Positions 26,419 through 34,626 of a stretch of 64,000 bases of DNA are shown here, one piece after another (within the stretch, counting starts at the first letter, position 1; every line of letters begins with the position of its first letter). The stretch is taken from assembly GCA_019801415.1 (NCBI GenBank), contig JAHVJD010000001.1, positions 372,001 through 436,000 of the forward strand. Reading direction: 5' to 3'. The DNA comes from Nocardioides marinus (GTDB taxonomy: Bacteria; Pseudomonadota; Alphaproteobacteria; Rhodobacterales; Rhodobacteraceae). Both the position numbers and the translations under genes were made by a program. The notes below the pieces were generated by a model, which saw only the letters and a program-made list of their open reading frames with translations, had not been told where the DNA came from and searched no databases.

Positions 26419-28014
26419 TTACTTGAGGCGTCGCTCACGGGCCAGGCCAATGAAGACCGACACGCACATCAGCACCAGCACGATTGCGAAGGGGAAACCG
26501 GTCGCAATGGCGGCGGCCTGAAGCGCGCCGAGGCCGCCCCCCAGCAAAAGCACAACGGCGATGGCCCCTTCCAGAATGCACCAGAACACACGCTGGGCGG
26601 TCGGCGCATCGGTCTTGCCGCCGGCGGTGATGGTATCGATCACCAGCGACCCGGAGTCGGAGGAGGTCACGAAGAACACAACCACCAGGATGACACCGAC
26701 GAAAGACAGAATGCCGGTCAGCGGGAAGGTCTCGAACAGTTTGAACATCTTCAGCTCGAGTGCCGCATCCTGCAAGGCCTGGCCGGTTTCGCCCATGACC
26801 AGATCCAGTGCCGCACCGCCAAAGACGCTCATCCACAGGGCGCCGACAACTGTCGGGATCAGCAGAACGCAGGTGACGAACTCCCGCACCGTACGCCCGC
26901 GCGAGATACGCGCGATGAACATGCCAACGAAGGGCGACCAGGAGATCCACCATGCCCAGTAGAAGGTGGTCCAGCCCTGCATGAAGTTGGTGTCATCCCG
27001 GCCAACCCAGTTCGACAGTTCCGGCAGGTAGACCACGTAATCCACCAGATTGGTAAAGAAGCCGGAGAGGATCGCCACAGTCGGGCCAACGAGGAGAACC
27101 AGCACCAGCAGAACGGCTGCGAGAATCATGTTGGCTTCGGACAGACGCTTGACGCCCTTTTCCAGGCCGGCCACCACGGAGACCAAGGCAAACAGCGTGA
27201 TTGCCACGATCAGCGCCACCTTCATACCGTCGGTCAGCGGCACGCCGAACAGGTAGTTCAGACCGGCCAGCGCCTGCGACGCCCCCAATCCGAGCGAGGT
27301 TGCGAGGCCGAAAATGGTGGCGAACACCGCCAGCACATCGACGATGTGCCCCATCACGCCCCAGGTCGCCTCGCCGAACAGCGGGTAGAACACCGAACGC
27401 ATGGTCAGCGGCAGGCCACGGTTGAAGGAAAAGAAGGCAAGCGCCAGGGCAACGATCGCATAGACCGCCCAGGGGTGCAGGCCCCAGTGGAAAATAGTCG
27501 ATGCCATCGCCAGAGAGCGCGCCTGTTCCGGGTTCTCTGCGGCGGCGCCGAGCGGCGCCCAGTCGGTGCGCAGCCCATCCTCGCCAACGGCGGTGCCGCC
27601 GACGGAGGCGCCGAAATGCGAGATCGGCTCTGCGACGCCCCAAAACACCAGACCGATGCCCATGCCCGCAGCAAACAGCATCGCGAACCACCCGGCATAG
27701 GAGTAGTCCGGCCGTGCGTCATCGCCGCCGAGGCGAATCTTGCCGTAGGGGGACACCACCAGGAACAGCGAAAACAGCACAAAGATGTTCGTCGAGATCA
27801 TGAAGACCCAGTCGAACTTGCTGGTCAACGTCGGGCGCAGCCAGCCAAAGAATTCGGAGGCCTGCTCCTTGAACACCAGCGAAAAGAAGACGAATGCGAC
27901 GATGGTCACAGCCGAAATGGCAAACACCGGGTTATGTACATCCAGTCCCAGTACCTGGATATTGTCCTGCCCGACCTCATAGTCGGCATCGGACTCAGTA
28001 GATTCTGTCGTCAT
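26419..28014 (-). CDS. BCCT family transporter (betaine/choline/carnitine type)
   Basis: A 531-residue secondary transporter with about twelve membrane segments, taking up glycine betaine, choline or a related quaternary or sulfonium compound such as DMSP. The BCCT signature region with many Trp residues is present in the middle (TTFYWAWWISWSPFVGMFIARISRGRTVREF), and GMGIGLVFWGVAEP marks the substrate helix region. It sits alone between the stress cluster and the dmdA-acuI operon. DMSP uptake is a reasonable inference from that neighbour, but the sequence does not fix the substrate. Confidence 0.93.
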   Translation of the reverse strand: MTTESTESDADYEVGQDNIQVLGLDVHNPVFAISAVTIVAFVFFSLVFKEQASEFFGWLRPTLTSKFDWVFMISTNIFVLFSLFLVVSPYGKIRLGGDDARPDYSYAGWFAMLFAAGMGIGLVFWGVAEPISHFGASVGGTAVGEDGLRTDWAPLGAAAENPEQARSLAMASTIFHWGLHPWAVYAIVALALAFFSFNRGLPLTMRSVFYPLFGEATWGVMGHIVDVLAVFATIFGLATSLGLGASQALAGLNYLFGVPLTDGMKVALIVAITLFALVSVVAGLEKGVKRLSEANMILAAVLLVLVLLVGPTVAILSGFFTNLVDYVVYLPELSNWVGRDDTNFMQGWTTFYWAWWISWSPFVGMFIARISRGRTVREFVTCVLLIPTVVGALWMSVFGGAALDLVMGETGQALQDAALELKMFKLFETFPLTGILSFVGVILVVVFFVTSSDSGSLVIDTITAGGKTDAPTAQRVFWCILEGAIAVVLLLGGGLGALQAAAIATGFPFAIVLVLMCVSVFIGLARERRLK

Positions 28015-28400
28015 GACTTGTCTCCCCGTTTAGTCAGTCCTTCTGTCATCCGCAGGATCCGCCGCCGACGGAGCCGAAATTGAGACTCCAATCCGCGAAA
28101 AAGCGACATTGCCACAGATTTGTGACAGACCAGCCCCGTGGCGTGTGCGCAAACCTGCGCATCCATGCCGCAATCCTATGGCCATCACGCCCGTCCACCG
28201 CCGACAAAATACAATCAAAGCGCGATCTCCACGCCGCACGTCGGCTAGGACAGGACGGCAAAAGCCTCCTGCGAGCGGGCTACCTAACAGCAATGATCAG
28301 GATCGTAAAACAGACAGCCCGGGATCGGGCTGAACCGGCTTCTGCCTGCGGCGCAACGGCGTCAGGACGCTGTGTCGAAGCGCGCCGTGGAAGCAGCGAC
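28015..28400. other. Non-coding gap between BCCT transporter and acuI
   Basis: About 390 bases hold the transporter promoter region. A small dyad, CACA-GATT-TGTG, lies about 100 bases before the transporter start and could be a regulator site. I see no gene with coding character here. Confidence 0.4.
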
Positions 28401-28433
28401 GAAAAGAGCCGGGGGCGGCCCAAAAGACCGCCC
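28401..28433 (-). terminator. Terminator of the dmdA-acuI operon
   Basis: A perfect stem GGGGGCGG with CCGCCCCC and a nine-base loop. On the minus strand it is followed by GGCTCTTTTCG, so the U stretch is short and slightly displaced. It lies 36 bases after the acuI stop. Confidence 0.75.
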
Positions 28434-28468
28434 CCTGTCAGATTTATGCAAATGCGGTGCGTGTCGCG

Positions 28469-29458
28469 TCAGGCGTTCACGTCGACCACGACGCGGCCCT
28501 TGACCTGCCCCTTGAGAATGCCCTTGCCGAGTTCCGGCAGGTCCGCGAGCGTCGCGGGCTGCACCATCGCCTCGAGCTTGTCCATCGGCAGGTCGCTGGC
28601 GATGCGTTGCCAGGCGCGCTGGCGGTTGGCGAAGGGCTGCATCACCGAGTCGATGCCCAAGAGGTTCACGCCGCGCAGGATGAAAGGCGTGACCAGCGCG
28701 CCGTCGATGGCGGCACCGCCTGCAAGGCCGATGGCTGCAACCGAGGTGCCGTATTTCATCTGCTTCAGCACCCGGCCCAGCATCGCGCCGCCCACGGCGT
28801 CGACACAGCCCGCCCAGCGCTCGCTTTCGAGCGGCTTGCGGGTCACCTCGGTCAGCTCGTCGCGGGCGACGATTTCCGATGCGCCGAGCGATTTCAGGTA
28901 GTCGGCCTGATCCGGGCGGCCGGTGACGGCGGCGACCTCGTAGCCGAGGTTGGCGAGGATCGCGGTGGCAACCGAGCCGACACCGCCGGCAGCGCCGGTG
29001 ACCAGTACCGGACCGTGGTCCTTTTCCATGCCCTGATCTTCCAGCGCCATCACGGCCAGCATCGCGGTCAGGCCCGCGGTGCCCACGGCCATCGCCTGGC
29101 GGGTATCCAGCCCCTCGGGCAGCGGCACCAGCCAGTCGGCCTTCACCCGCGCCTTCTGGGCGTAGCCGCCCCAATGCGCCTCGCCAACGCGCCAGCCGGT
29201 GAGGACCACCTTGTCGCCGGGCTTGTAGCGGTCATCCGAGGAGGCCTCCACGGTGCCGGCAAAGTCGATGCCCGGCACATGCGGGTACTTGCGCACCAGA
29301 CCGCCGCCCGGCCCGATGCAGAGCCCGTCCTTGTAGTTCACGGTGGAATAGTCCACCGCCACGGTGACGTCAGCCTCAGGCAGCATGTCCTCGGTGATGT
29401 CCTCGACCGCGGCAACGGGCTTTTCGTCGCCTTCCTTGCGTACGACCAGAGCTTTCAT
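28469..29458 (-). CDS. acuI: Acryloyl-CoA reductase
   Basis: Zinc-independent medium-chain dehydrogenase/reductase of the AcuI/YhdH family (329 residues) that reduces acryloyl-CoA to propionyl-CoA with NADPH. This detoxifies the acrylate formed during DMSP breakdown. The N-terminal GroES-like domain has YSTVNYKDGLCIGPGGGLVR and PHVPGIDFAGTV, and the Rossmann loop is VTGAAGGVGSVA. It follows dmdA by 57 bases with its own AAAGGAG site. The dmdA-acuI pairing is known from Ruegeria pomeroyi and other Roseobacters. Confidence 0.93.
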   Translation of the reverse strand: MKALVVRKEGDEKPVAAVEDITEDMLPEADVTVAVDYSTVNYKDGLCIGPGGGLVRKYPHVPGIDFAGTVEASSDDRYKPGDKVVLTGWRVGEAHWGGYAQKARVKADWLVPLPEGLDTRQAMAVGTAGLTAMLAVMALEDQGMEKDHGPVLVTGAAGGVGSVATAILANLGYEVAAVTGRPDQADYLKSLGASEIVARDELTEVTRKPLESERWAGCVDAVGGAMLGRVLKQMKYGTSVAAIGLAGGAAIDGALVTPFILRGVNLLGIDSVMQPFANRQRAWQRIASDLPMDKLEAMVQPATLADLPELGKGILKGQVKGRVVVDVNA

Positions 29459-29515
29459 CCTGTCTCCTTTCCGCGGGGCTTTCCCGCTGTTTCCGATTGG
29501 CGCCTGCGGGCGCCG

Positions 29516-30604
29516 TCAAATCCAGAAGCCGGGCTTCACCTCGGCCCGGCGCATGCCCAGAGGCGTCTCCACCTCCAGTACGGTGCCCGCATCCCAGTGC
29601 GAGCGTTCGACCATGGCGATCGACACGTTGGTGGCAAAGTCCGGCGACCAAGTGGCGGTGGTGACCTGGCCGACCTGCTTGCCATCCGCCATCAGCGGCC
29701 AGGGCGCGGTGATCGGCGGGATCTCCCCGCTGATCTCCACCGGGCGGATCTGCTGCTTCGGCTCGGACCGGGCCATCAGGCCCGCTTTGCCGATATAGTC
29801 GCGCGGCGAGTTCACGAATTTGCCCAGCCCGCATTCGAAGGGCGTGTTCTCGCGCGTCATGTCATTGCCGTAGCTGAGCAAGCCGCCCTCGACCCGCTCC
29901 ATGGTGGAGGGGCATCCTGCGCGCACCTCGAGGTCCGCGCCCGCCGCAAACAGCGCGTCCCACAGCGGCATGCCGTAGTGGCTGCCTTCGACATAAATCT
30001 CGAAGCCGCCCTGCCTGGAGTAGCCCGAGCGCGCCACCACGAAGCTGGTGTCCTGGAACCCCAGACGCTTGTAGCGGAAGAAGCGGATGCTCCGCGCCTC
30101 TTCGCCGAAGACGCGGGCCATTAGCTCATCGGCCTTCGGCCCTTGGACGGCCAGCGGGCTCACGTCCGGCTCCCACACCCGCACATCCAGCGCCAGCGCA
30201 TCGGCGATGCCAAGCACGTAATGCAGGTAGTCGCTGTCGGCGACCGAGATCCAGTAGTGGTCCTCGGCCAGCTTCACCAGCACGGGATCGTTGAGCATGC
30301 CGCCGTCGCGGTCGATGGCGGGCATGTAGTAGCACTGGTCCGCCGCCATGCCGTCGAGGTCGCGCGGGCTGATCAGGTCGAGCAGCTTGCGCGCGTCCCG
30401 CCCCTGCACCGCGACCTGGCGCTCGCAGGCGACGTCCCAGACCTGCACATGGGTCTTCAGGTGGCGGTAGTCCTCCTCCTGGCTGGCAAAGACCGACGGC
30501 AGGATCATCCGGTTGTAGACGGTGCAGACTTTCATGCCCGCCGCCTCGACGCCGGGGGAGAAGGGCGTGCGCCGGACGCGGCGCGAGGGGAAGATGCTGG
30601 CCAT
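29516..30604 (-). CDS. dmdA: DMSP demethylase
   Basis: Transfers one S-methyl of dimethylsulfoniopropionate to tetrahydrofolate, giving methylmercaptopropionate and 5-methyl-THF. The 362-residue GcvT-fold protein matches DmdA in length and sequence (SRRVRRTPFSPGVEAAGMKVCTVYN, QVWDVACERQVAVQGRDA, FRYKRLGFQDTSFVVARSGYSRQGGFEIY). General GcvT proteins lack this RTPFSPGVEAAG opening. It is followed by acuI and preceded by the DUF1326 gene with a 14-base gap. Codons are strongly biased to third-position G/C. Confidence 0.95.
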   Translation of the reverse strand: MASIFPSRRVRRTPFSPGVEAAGMKVCTVYNRMILPSVFASQEEDYRHLKTHVQVWDVACERQVAVQGRDARKLLDLISPRDLDGMAADQCYYMPAIDRDGGMLNDPVLVKLAEDHYWISVADSDYLHYVLGIADALALDVRVWEPDVSPLAVQGPKADELMARVFGEEARSIRFFRYKRLGFQDTSFVVARSGYSRQGGFEIYVEGSHYGMPLWDALFAAGADLEVRAGCPSTMERVEGGLLSYGNDMTRENTPFECGLGKFVNSPRDYIGKAGLMARSEPKQQIRPVEISGEIPPITAPWPLMADGKQVGQVTTATWSPDFATNVSIAMVERSHWDAGTVLEVETPLGMRRAEVKPGFWI

Positions 30605-30618
30605 GCCCTGCCCTCCGC

Positions 30619-31251
30619 CTACTTGGGCCCGTGCCAGTCGATCTGGCAGATCTCGGCCGAGCGGCCGTCGAAATCCCAGACCCGGCCAAAGGCGCGCACG
30701 CGGCCCTTGGTGGCCTTGGCCACGGTGATGTCGGGGCCCATCCAGTATTCGGTGTTGGTGACGACGATGTCCTTGCCGTCCTTGCCCTCAACCGGCACCA
30801 CCGATCCCTGAATCTTCTTGCCCACCATCAGGCGGCGCTCCTTGCCTTCGGTCTCAAAAACCACCGGGGCGCGTTCGGCGCCAAGGAACTCGCTCACCAG
30901 CATGGAGAACAGCCCGGTGGTGCCGCGGGCAGCCCCCGAGAAGATATTGACCAGCCCGTTATAGGCAGCTTCCGAGGCGCGCTCGTCGATGAAGGCGGCG
31001 GCCTTCCAGTTGCCGCGGCCCATGTTGCCCGGGATCTCGAGAAACAGGCCGACGTTCAGGCCCGAGAGGTCCTCTTCGCCGTAGCTGCCTTCGTCGATGC
31101 GCACGCCCGCCCAGGCCTGGCAGTGGCCTTCGGTCGGCGGGTGCTGGCCCAGCGATACCACGCAGGGGCAGAAGACGGTGCAGTTGCAGTTGAGGATCAG
31201 CTCCCCCTTGATGGTCCAGGGCACGGTGCCCACTGCTGCGTCGAGTGCCAT
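30619..31251 (-). CDS. DUF1326 protein with Cys-rich metal-binding-like motif
   Basis: A 210-residue soluble protein of the DUF1326 family. A dense Cys/His cluster lies near the N-terminus: C22, C24, C28 and C30 in NCNCTVFCPC, then H37, H43 and C44. This looks like a metal or redox site, which I infer from the residues and not from experiment. It lies 18 bases after the DUF2182 gene and 14 bases before dmdA, with a GGAGGAAA ribosome site. It is therefore predicted to be co-transcribed with DMSP demethylation. Function is unknown. Confidence 0.85.
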   Translation of the reverse strand: MALDAAVGTVPWTIKGELILNCNCTVFCPCVVSLGQHPPTEGHCQAWAGVRIDEGSYGEEDLSGLNVGLFLEIPGNMGRGNWKAAAFIDERASEAAYNGLVNIFSGAARGTTGLFSMLVSEFLGAERAPVVFETEGKERRLMVGKKIQGSVVPVEGKDGKDIVVTNTEYWMGPDITVAKATKGRVRAFGRVWDFDGRSAEICQIDWHGPK

Positions 31252-31269
31252 TTCTTTCCTCCCTAATGT

Positions 31270-32040
31270 TCAGACAATTCCTGCGGCCAGCGCCAACGCC
31301 ATTACCACCAGACCCGCACCCAGCGGTTTGGTGACGTAGCGGCCCAGCTCCGGCAGCTTTTCCAAAATCATGATCACCGTCGCGAGCCCCATGAAGGCAA
31401 GGTTCATGGTCCCGCCGACAAAAGCCAGCAGCATCAGCGCCCAGCAGCAGCCCAGGCACACCAGCCCCAGTCGCACCCCGTTGCGCAACGGGCCTTCTGC
31501 CCAGTGCTGCATGAAAAACACCAGCGGACGACGGCACTTGCTGAGACAGGCTTCCTTCATCGGCGAGAACTGGTAGCCCCCCGCGATCAACAGCAGCGCT
31601 GCTGACAAGTAACGGGAATTGCTGTCGCCGAAGGCGGTAATCAACTCCGCCCGGAACAGCAGCAGCTGCAACAGCCCCGCCAGAGCGGAAAAGCCGCCCC
31701 ACACCGCCAGATAGCCGCCGACCAACCGGGTGAAGTCGGTATCGGGCGCCGTGTGGGACAAATCTTCGTAGGTGGCAAAGGCCGGCAAGGCCGTCGGTGC
31801 CATCATCGCGGCCGACATCAGCGCCCACATCATCGCCATCTTCGCGAAACCCGCCGCATCCGGAGTCAGGGTGCAGAAATCGCGCCAGAAATCCGGCCCG
31901 TAAGCCGCACTCGCCTGCCGCAGCTCAGCCGGAACCGACATCGCGTAGAGAACGACCCAAGCCCCCAAGATCAGCCCGAAGAGGGCCAGCCAATGCCAGC
32001 CTGCCATGGTCCTGATGCGTTGTGCCAGAATGGCTTTCAT
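31270..32040 (-). CDS. DUF2182 predicted metal-binding integral membrane protein
   Basis: A 256-residue membrane protein with about six to seven hydrophobic helices. Conserved features of DUF2182 are the MMWALMSAAMMAPTALP helix and two Cys groups: CLSKC (C165, C169) and CLGCC (C195, C198, C199). DUF2182 and DUF1326 commonly occur side by side and are thought to handle a metal. I chose ATG 32040 (GGAG five bases upstream) over GTG 32073. It is the first gene of the operon, with the tandem operator 42-71 bases before the start. Confidence 0.85.
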   Translation of the reverse strand: MKAILAQRIRTMAGWHWLALFGLILGAWVVLYAMSVPAELRQASAAYGPDFWRDFCTLTPDAAGFAKMAMMWALMSAAMMAPTALPAFATYEDLSHTAPDTDFTRLVGGYLAVWGGFSALAGLLQLLLFRAELITAFGDSNSRYLSAALLLIAGGYQFSPMKEACLSKCRRPLVFFMQHWAEGPLRNGVRLGLVCLGCCWALMLLAFVGGTMNLAFMGLATVIMILEKLPELGRYVTKPLGAGLVVMALALAAGIV

Positions 32041-32081
32041 GGCGCGCTCCGGGTAAGAGGGTCTGCGACTCACGTCTTGAG

Positions 32082-32111
32082 TTTTAAATGTCAGACTTTT
32101 AAATGTCAGAC
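32082..32111. promoter_or_regulatory. Tandem 15-base operator between the DMSP operon and its GntR regulator
   Basis: The 15-mer TTTTAAATGTCAGAC occurs twice in a row with no mismatch (32082-32096 and 32097-32111). Each copy contains the palindrome GTCAGAC. The second is flanked as TGTCAGACA, which fits the GTnnnAC operators of FadR-type GntR proteins. The spacing of 15 bases puts both copies on nearly the same helix face. It lies between divergent starts at 32040 and 32165. Confidence 0.7.
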
Positions 32112-32164
32112 AAATGATTTCTGGCCGGGCCTCTCCCGGCGTAACGCAGCGTCAGGGCAGTCAC

Positions 32165-32899
32165 ATGCGGATCGACCCAAACAGTTCCGCCGATCTATCG
32201 GTACAGATCGCTCAGGCGATCAAGGATGCCATCATATCGGGCGACTTGAACGTGGATGAGCGCCTGCCTTCCGAGGCAGAGCTGTCCGAGCATTTCCAAG
32301 TCTCGCGGCCAACCGTGCGCGAGGCCCTGAAACGCCTCGCGGCGCAGTCACTGATCCGCACCCAGCGGGGTGCCACGGGCGGCGCTTTTGTAAAGCGACT
32401 GAGCTTTGAAGACGCCTATGCCCAGCAGATCACCACCTCGACCCTGCTGCTGAGCATGAACGCGGTGAGCTTTGACACAGCCTGCGAGGCGCGCTACGCG
32501 CTCGAACGCGCTTGCGCGCCACTGTCGGCCGCTCGCTGCAGTGCCGATCAACTGGCGACGATGCGGGCGGAGATCTTTCGCCAGCAGCAGCCGGGTTTGA
32601 CCGATGAGGCGTTCTGCGCGTCCGACGTTGCGTTTCACCGCGCGCTTGTGGATGGCGCCGGCAACCCGGTGCTCTCCTACCAGCTGGCCGGTGCGGTGGA
32701 AGCCATGCAACCGCTCATGAACATGATCACCTTTAGCGCCCGCGACCGCGCCACGATCACCGCCCTACATGGGCGTATCGCCGATGCGATCGAGGCGGGA
32801 GATGGCGCGGCCGCGGTGGCGGGGCTTGAGGATCTTGAGGGCGAAACCCGCAAGCTCGCCGCGGATGTCTTTGCCGCACGTGCCGCCCGCAGCGCTTGA
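32165..32899 (+). CDS. GntR-family (FadR subfamily) transcriptional regulator
   Basis: A 244-residue regulator. The winged-helix domain (residues 10-78) contains LPSEAELSEHFQVSRPTVREALKRLAAQ and the wing RTQRGATGGAF. The C-terminal helical FCD ligand domain carries conserved His and Asp positions (SDVAFHRALVDGAGNPVL). It is divergent from DUF2182-DUF1326-dmdA-acuI, and the tandem operator lies between them, so it probably controls this operon and itself. The likely effector is DMSP or a breakdown product such as acrylate, by inference. ATG 32165 is chosen. Confidence 0.9.
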   Translation: MRIDPNSSADLSVQIAQAIKDAIISGDLNVDERLPSEAELSEHFQVSRPTVREALKRLAAQSLIRTQRGATGGAFVKRLSFEDAYAQQITTSTLLLSMNAVSFDTACEARYALERACAPLSAARCSADQLATMRAEIFRQQQPGLTDEAFCASDVAFHRALVDGAGNPVLSYQLAGAVEAMQPLMNMITFSARDRATITALHGRIADAIEAGDGAAAVAGLEDLEGETRKLAADVFAARAARSA

Positions 32900-33078
32900 A
32901 GCGAACACCCGGCCCGCATTCAGCCGCCCCCCGGGTAGCGGCCGGATCATGAATTGTTCTGCAAGCAAGTAGAGCTGGATGAATAAAGGCCACCGGAGCT
33001 TTGAATAGCCTTTCGCGCTTGGCCACGGCCACTGACAATTCCCGTCTAAAAATGCGGATCGAAATCCGCACGCCCCCT
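32900..33078. other. Gap before ssrA
   Basis: About 180 bases without a gene. A hairpin TGCGGAT-CGAA-ATCCGCA near 33053-33070 may end the regulator transcript, although only a short T stretch follows. The next element downstream is the ssrA promoter. Confidence 0.35.
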
Positions 33079-33106
33079 TTGCAACCCGTAAAAAGCGCAC
33101 TATATA
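33079..33106 (+). promoter_or_regulatory. Probable sigma-70 promoter of ssrA
   Basis: TTGCAA (33079-33084) and TATATA (33101-33106) are separated by 16 bases and sit just before the acceptor piece of tmRNA. The predicted transcription start is about 33113. Confidence 0.6.
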
Positions 33107-33112
33107 GCCCGT

Positions 33113-33430
33113 GTTCCCTCGTGGAACTATGGACATAAACGCGCTCGTAATAAGCGGATCGGACCCGGGGGCGGTACCCGGCGGCTCCACCAATATCCTT
33201 CGTTTGGGGATCATGGGGCCGAAATAGGATCGACGGACGTCTAAAGGGGTTAGCTTTGTCTCGGCTGTCTGCCACCGTTACCGGCGAAAACAGTACAATT
33301 GCAAACGACAATCGTGCTCCGGTTGCTCTGGCTGCGTAAGCAGTTCGAGTAATCGAAATCTAAGCCCTTGCGCCTAGCCGCGTAAGGCGGGGTTCGCAGG
33401 TACCTGGCAACAGAAACCTGCACTTTCCCC
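33113..33430 (+). ncRNA. ssrA: Two-piece (circularly permuted) tmRNA
   Basis: Rescues stalled ribosomes by trans-translation. The acceptor half comes first and ends CGGCTCCACCA at 33192. A 22-base spacer (33193-33214) follows, and then the coding half begins GGGGCCGAAATAGGATCGAC at 33215. GGGGCCG pairs with CGGCTCC over all seven acceptor-stem positions (one G-U), which proves the permutation. The tag frame starts at GCA 33301 and reads ANDNRAPVALAA with TAA at 33337-33339. The outer ends of the precursor (33113 and 33430) are estimates. Confidence 0.95.
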
Positions 33431-33568
33431 GAACGCGCCAATTATTCTGTTCGAGGTATGCCGGACTGCCTCGTCGCGTAATCGTAATTCAGATGTTTTC
33501 AATCCGGCCTCGGCACTGTATGGCGACCGCCAAACTGGCAGAAAGCTGTTTGAACTGTGACCTCGCCC

Positions 33569-34000
33569 ATGACCAAGACCGAAATCCTGCAAGCCTGGTA
33601 CGATCAGGCCTGGAGCCGTGGCGACCTGAGCGATCTGGAGCGTTTTTACACGGCTGACGTCACCGCCACCGGTGTGGTCCCCTCCCTGCCCCTCAATCGC
33701 AACGACTTTCAGGATTTTGTGGCGGCGCTGCGCCATCAGGTTAAGCAGATTGCAATCTCGATCACCCAAGCTGTGGAACAGGGCGAGTGGCTGGCCGCAC
33801 GCATTGAATTCAACGGCTGCTGCGCTGCGACGGACGCTCCCATTCAGACAACGGGACAGGTGATGATCCGGTTCAAGGACGGAAAGATGGCGCAATCCTA
33901 CGGCCAATTCGACTACATCACCCTGTTCGAGCAGTTGGGACAATTGCCACAGGACACCATTGCCGCCTGTCTGGCGGGTCAGGGGCTGACATGGCGGTAA
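33569..34000 (+). CDS. SnoaL/NTF2-like protein, first of a tandem pair
   Basis: A 143-residue protein with the size and pattern of a SnoaL-like (NTF2-fold) domain: AWYDQAWSRGDLSDLERFYTADV at the start and GQVMIRFKDGKMAQSYGQFDYITLFEQLGQLP at the end. The fold serves as a small binding or catalytic cone in many pathways, so no reaction is assigned. ATG 33569 lines up with the domain start of the paralogue that follows. GTG 33557 is an alternative. Its last 10 bases overlap the next gene. Confidence 0.72.
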   Translation: MTKTEILQAWYDQAWSRGDLSDLERFYTADVTATGVVPSLPLNRNDFQDFVAALRHQVKQIAISITQAVEQGEWLAARIEFNGCCAATDAPIQTTGQVMIRFKDGKMAQSYGQFDYITLFEQLGQLPQDTIAACLAGQGLTWR

Positions 34001-34518
34001 GAAAATCGACGGATCACGCGCAAGACGAACCCCCGGCGACGCAACGCGCCTTGTTGCTCGCGGCCTCGTTCGACCCTGAGCAGACCGCGGACATGCCGCT
34101 CACCGCGGTGATACAGCGTTGGTTCGACGAGGTGTGGTGCAAGGGCAACCTGAAGGCCGTCTCGCAATTCCTGACGCCGGAAACTGAAATCTCCGGCGCC
34201 GTGTCCGCGCTTGCAGAACCAGAAACGGAATATGCCGAAGTGGTTGCAGCGGTGCGCAATCTGCTGGGGCCGATCAGGGTCACGATTACCCATGCGATGG
34301 AGACAGAGGATTGGGTGTCCGCACGCCTGATCGCCTTCACCAGCAACCCCGAAGACGGCACGCCCTTTGAAATTTCCGGCCAGGTCATGGCGCGGATCGA
34401 AAACGGCAAGATCGTCGAAATGCATTCCAACATGGATTACTTCCACATGTTTGAAATGCTGGGGCAATTGCCGCCGGACGCGATGGCGATCTGCATGACG
34501 GGCGAGCGTCTCAAGTAA
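33991..34518 (+). CDS. SnoaL/NTF2-like protein, second of a tandem pair
   Basis: A 175-residue protein with a 32-residue N-terminal extension and then a SnoaL-like domain related to the preceding gene product (VIQRWFDEVWCKGNLKAVSQFLTPETEI; GQVMARIENGKIVEMHSNMDYFHMFEMLGQLP). The shared C-terminal pattern FEMLGQLPPDA.A.C shows that the pair arose by duplication. The overlap with the first gene suggests co-translation and perhaps a heterodimer. Function is unknown. Confidence 0.75.
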   Translation: MAVRKSTDHAQDEPPATQRALLLAASFDPEQTADMPLTAVIQRWFDEVWCKGNLKAVSQFLTPETEISGAVSALAEPETEYAEVVAAVRNLLGPIRVTITHAMETEDWVSARLIAFTSNPEDGTPFEISGQVMARIENGKIVEMHSNMDYFHMFEMLGQLPPDAMAICMTGERLK

Positions 34519-34626
34519 CCGGTACCGCCCGCCCGCTGCACCTCTCTTGACAGCCCCCTGCCCGCGTGGGACGCACGACAGCAGATTCCGGTGACGGTGC
34601 CGGACATCCAGCGAGGCAGGCGCATC

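Noticed and set aside
25894-28083. Open frame of about 729 codons on the plus strand
   Set aside because: It runs antisense to the aminotransferase and BCCT transporter genes, both with clear motifs; its product is a low-complexity His/Arg/Gln-rich string.
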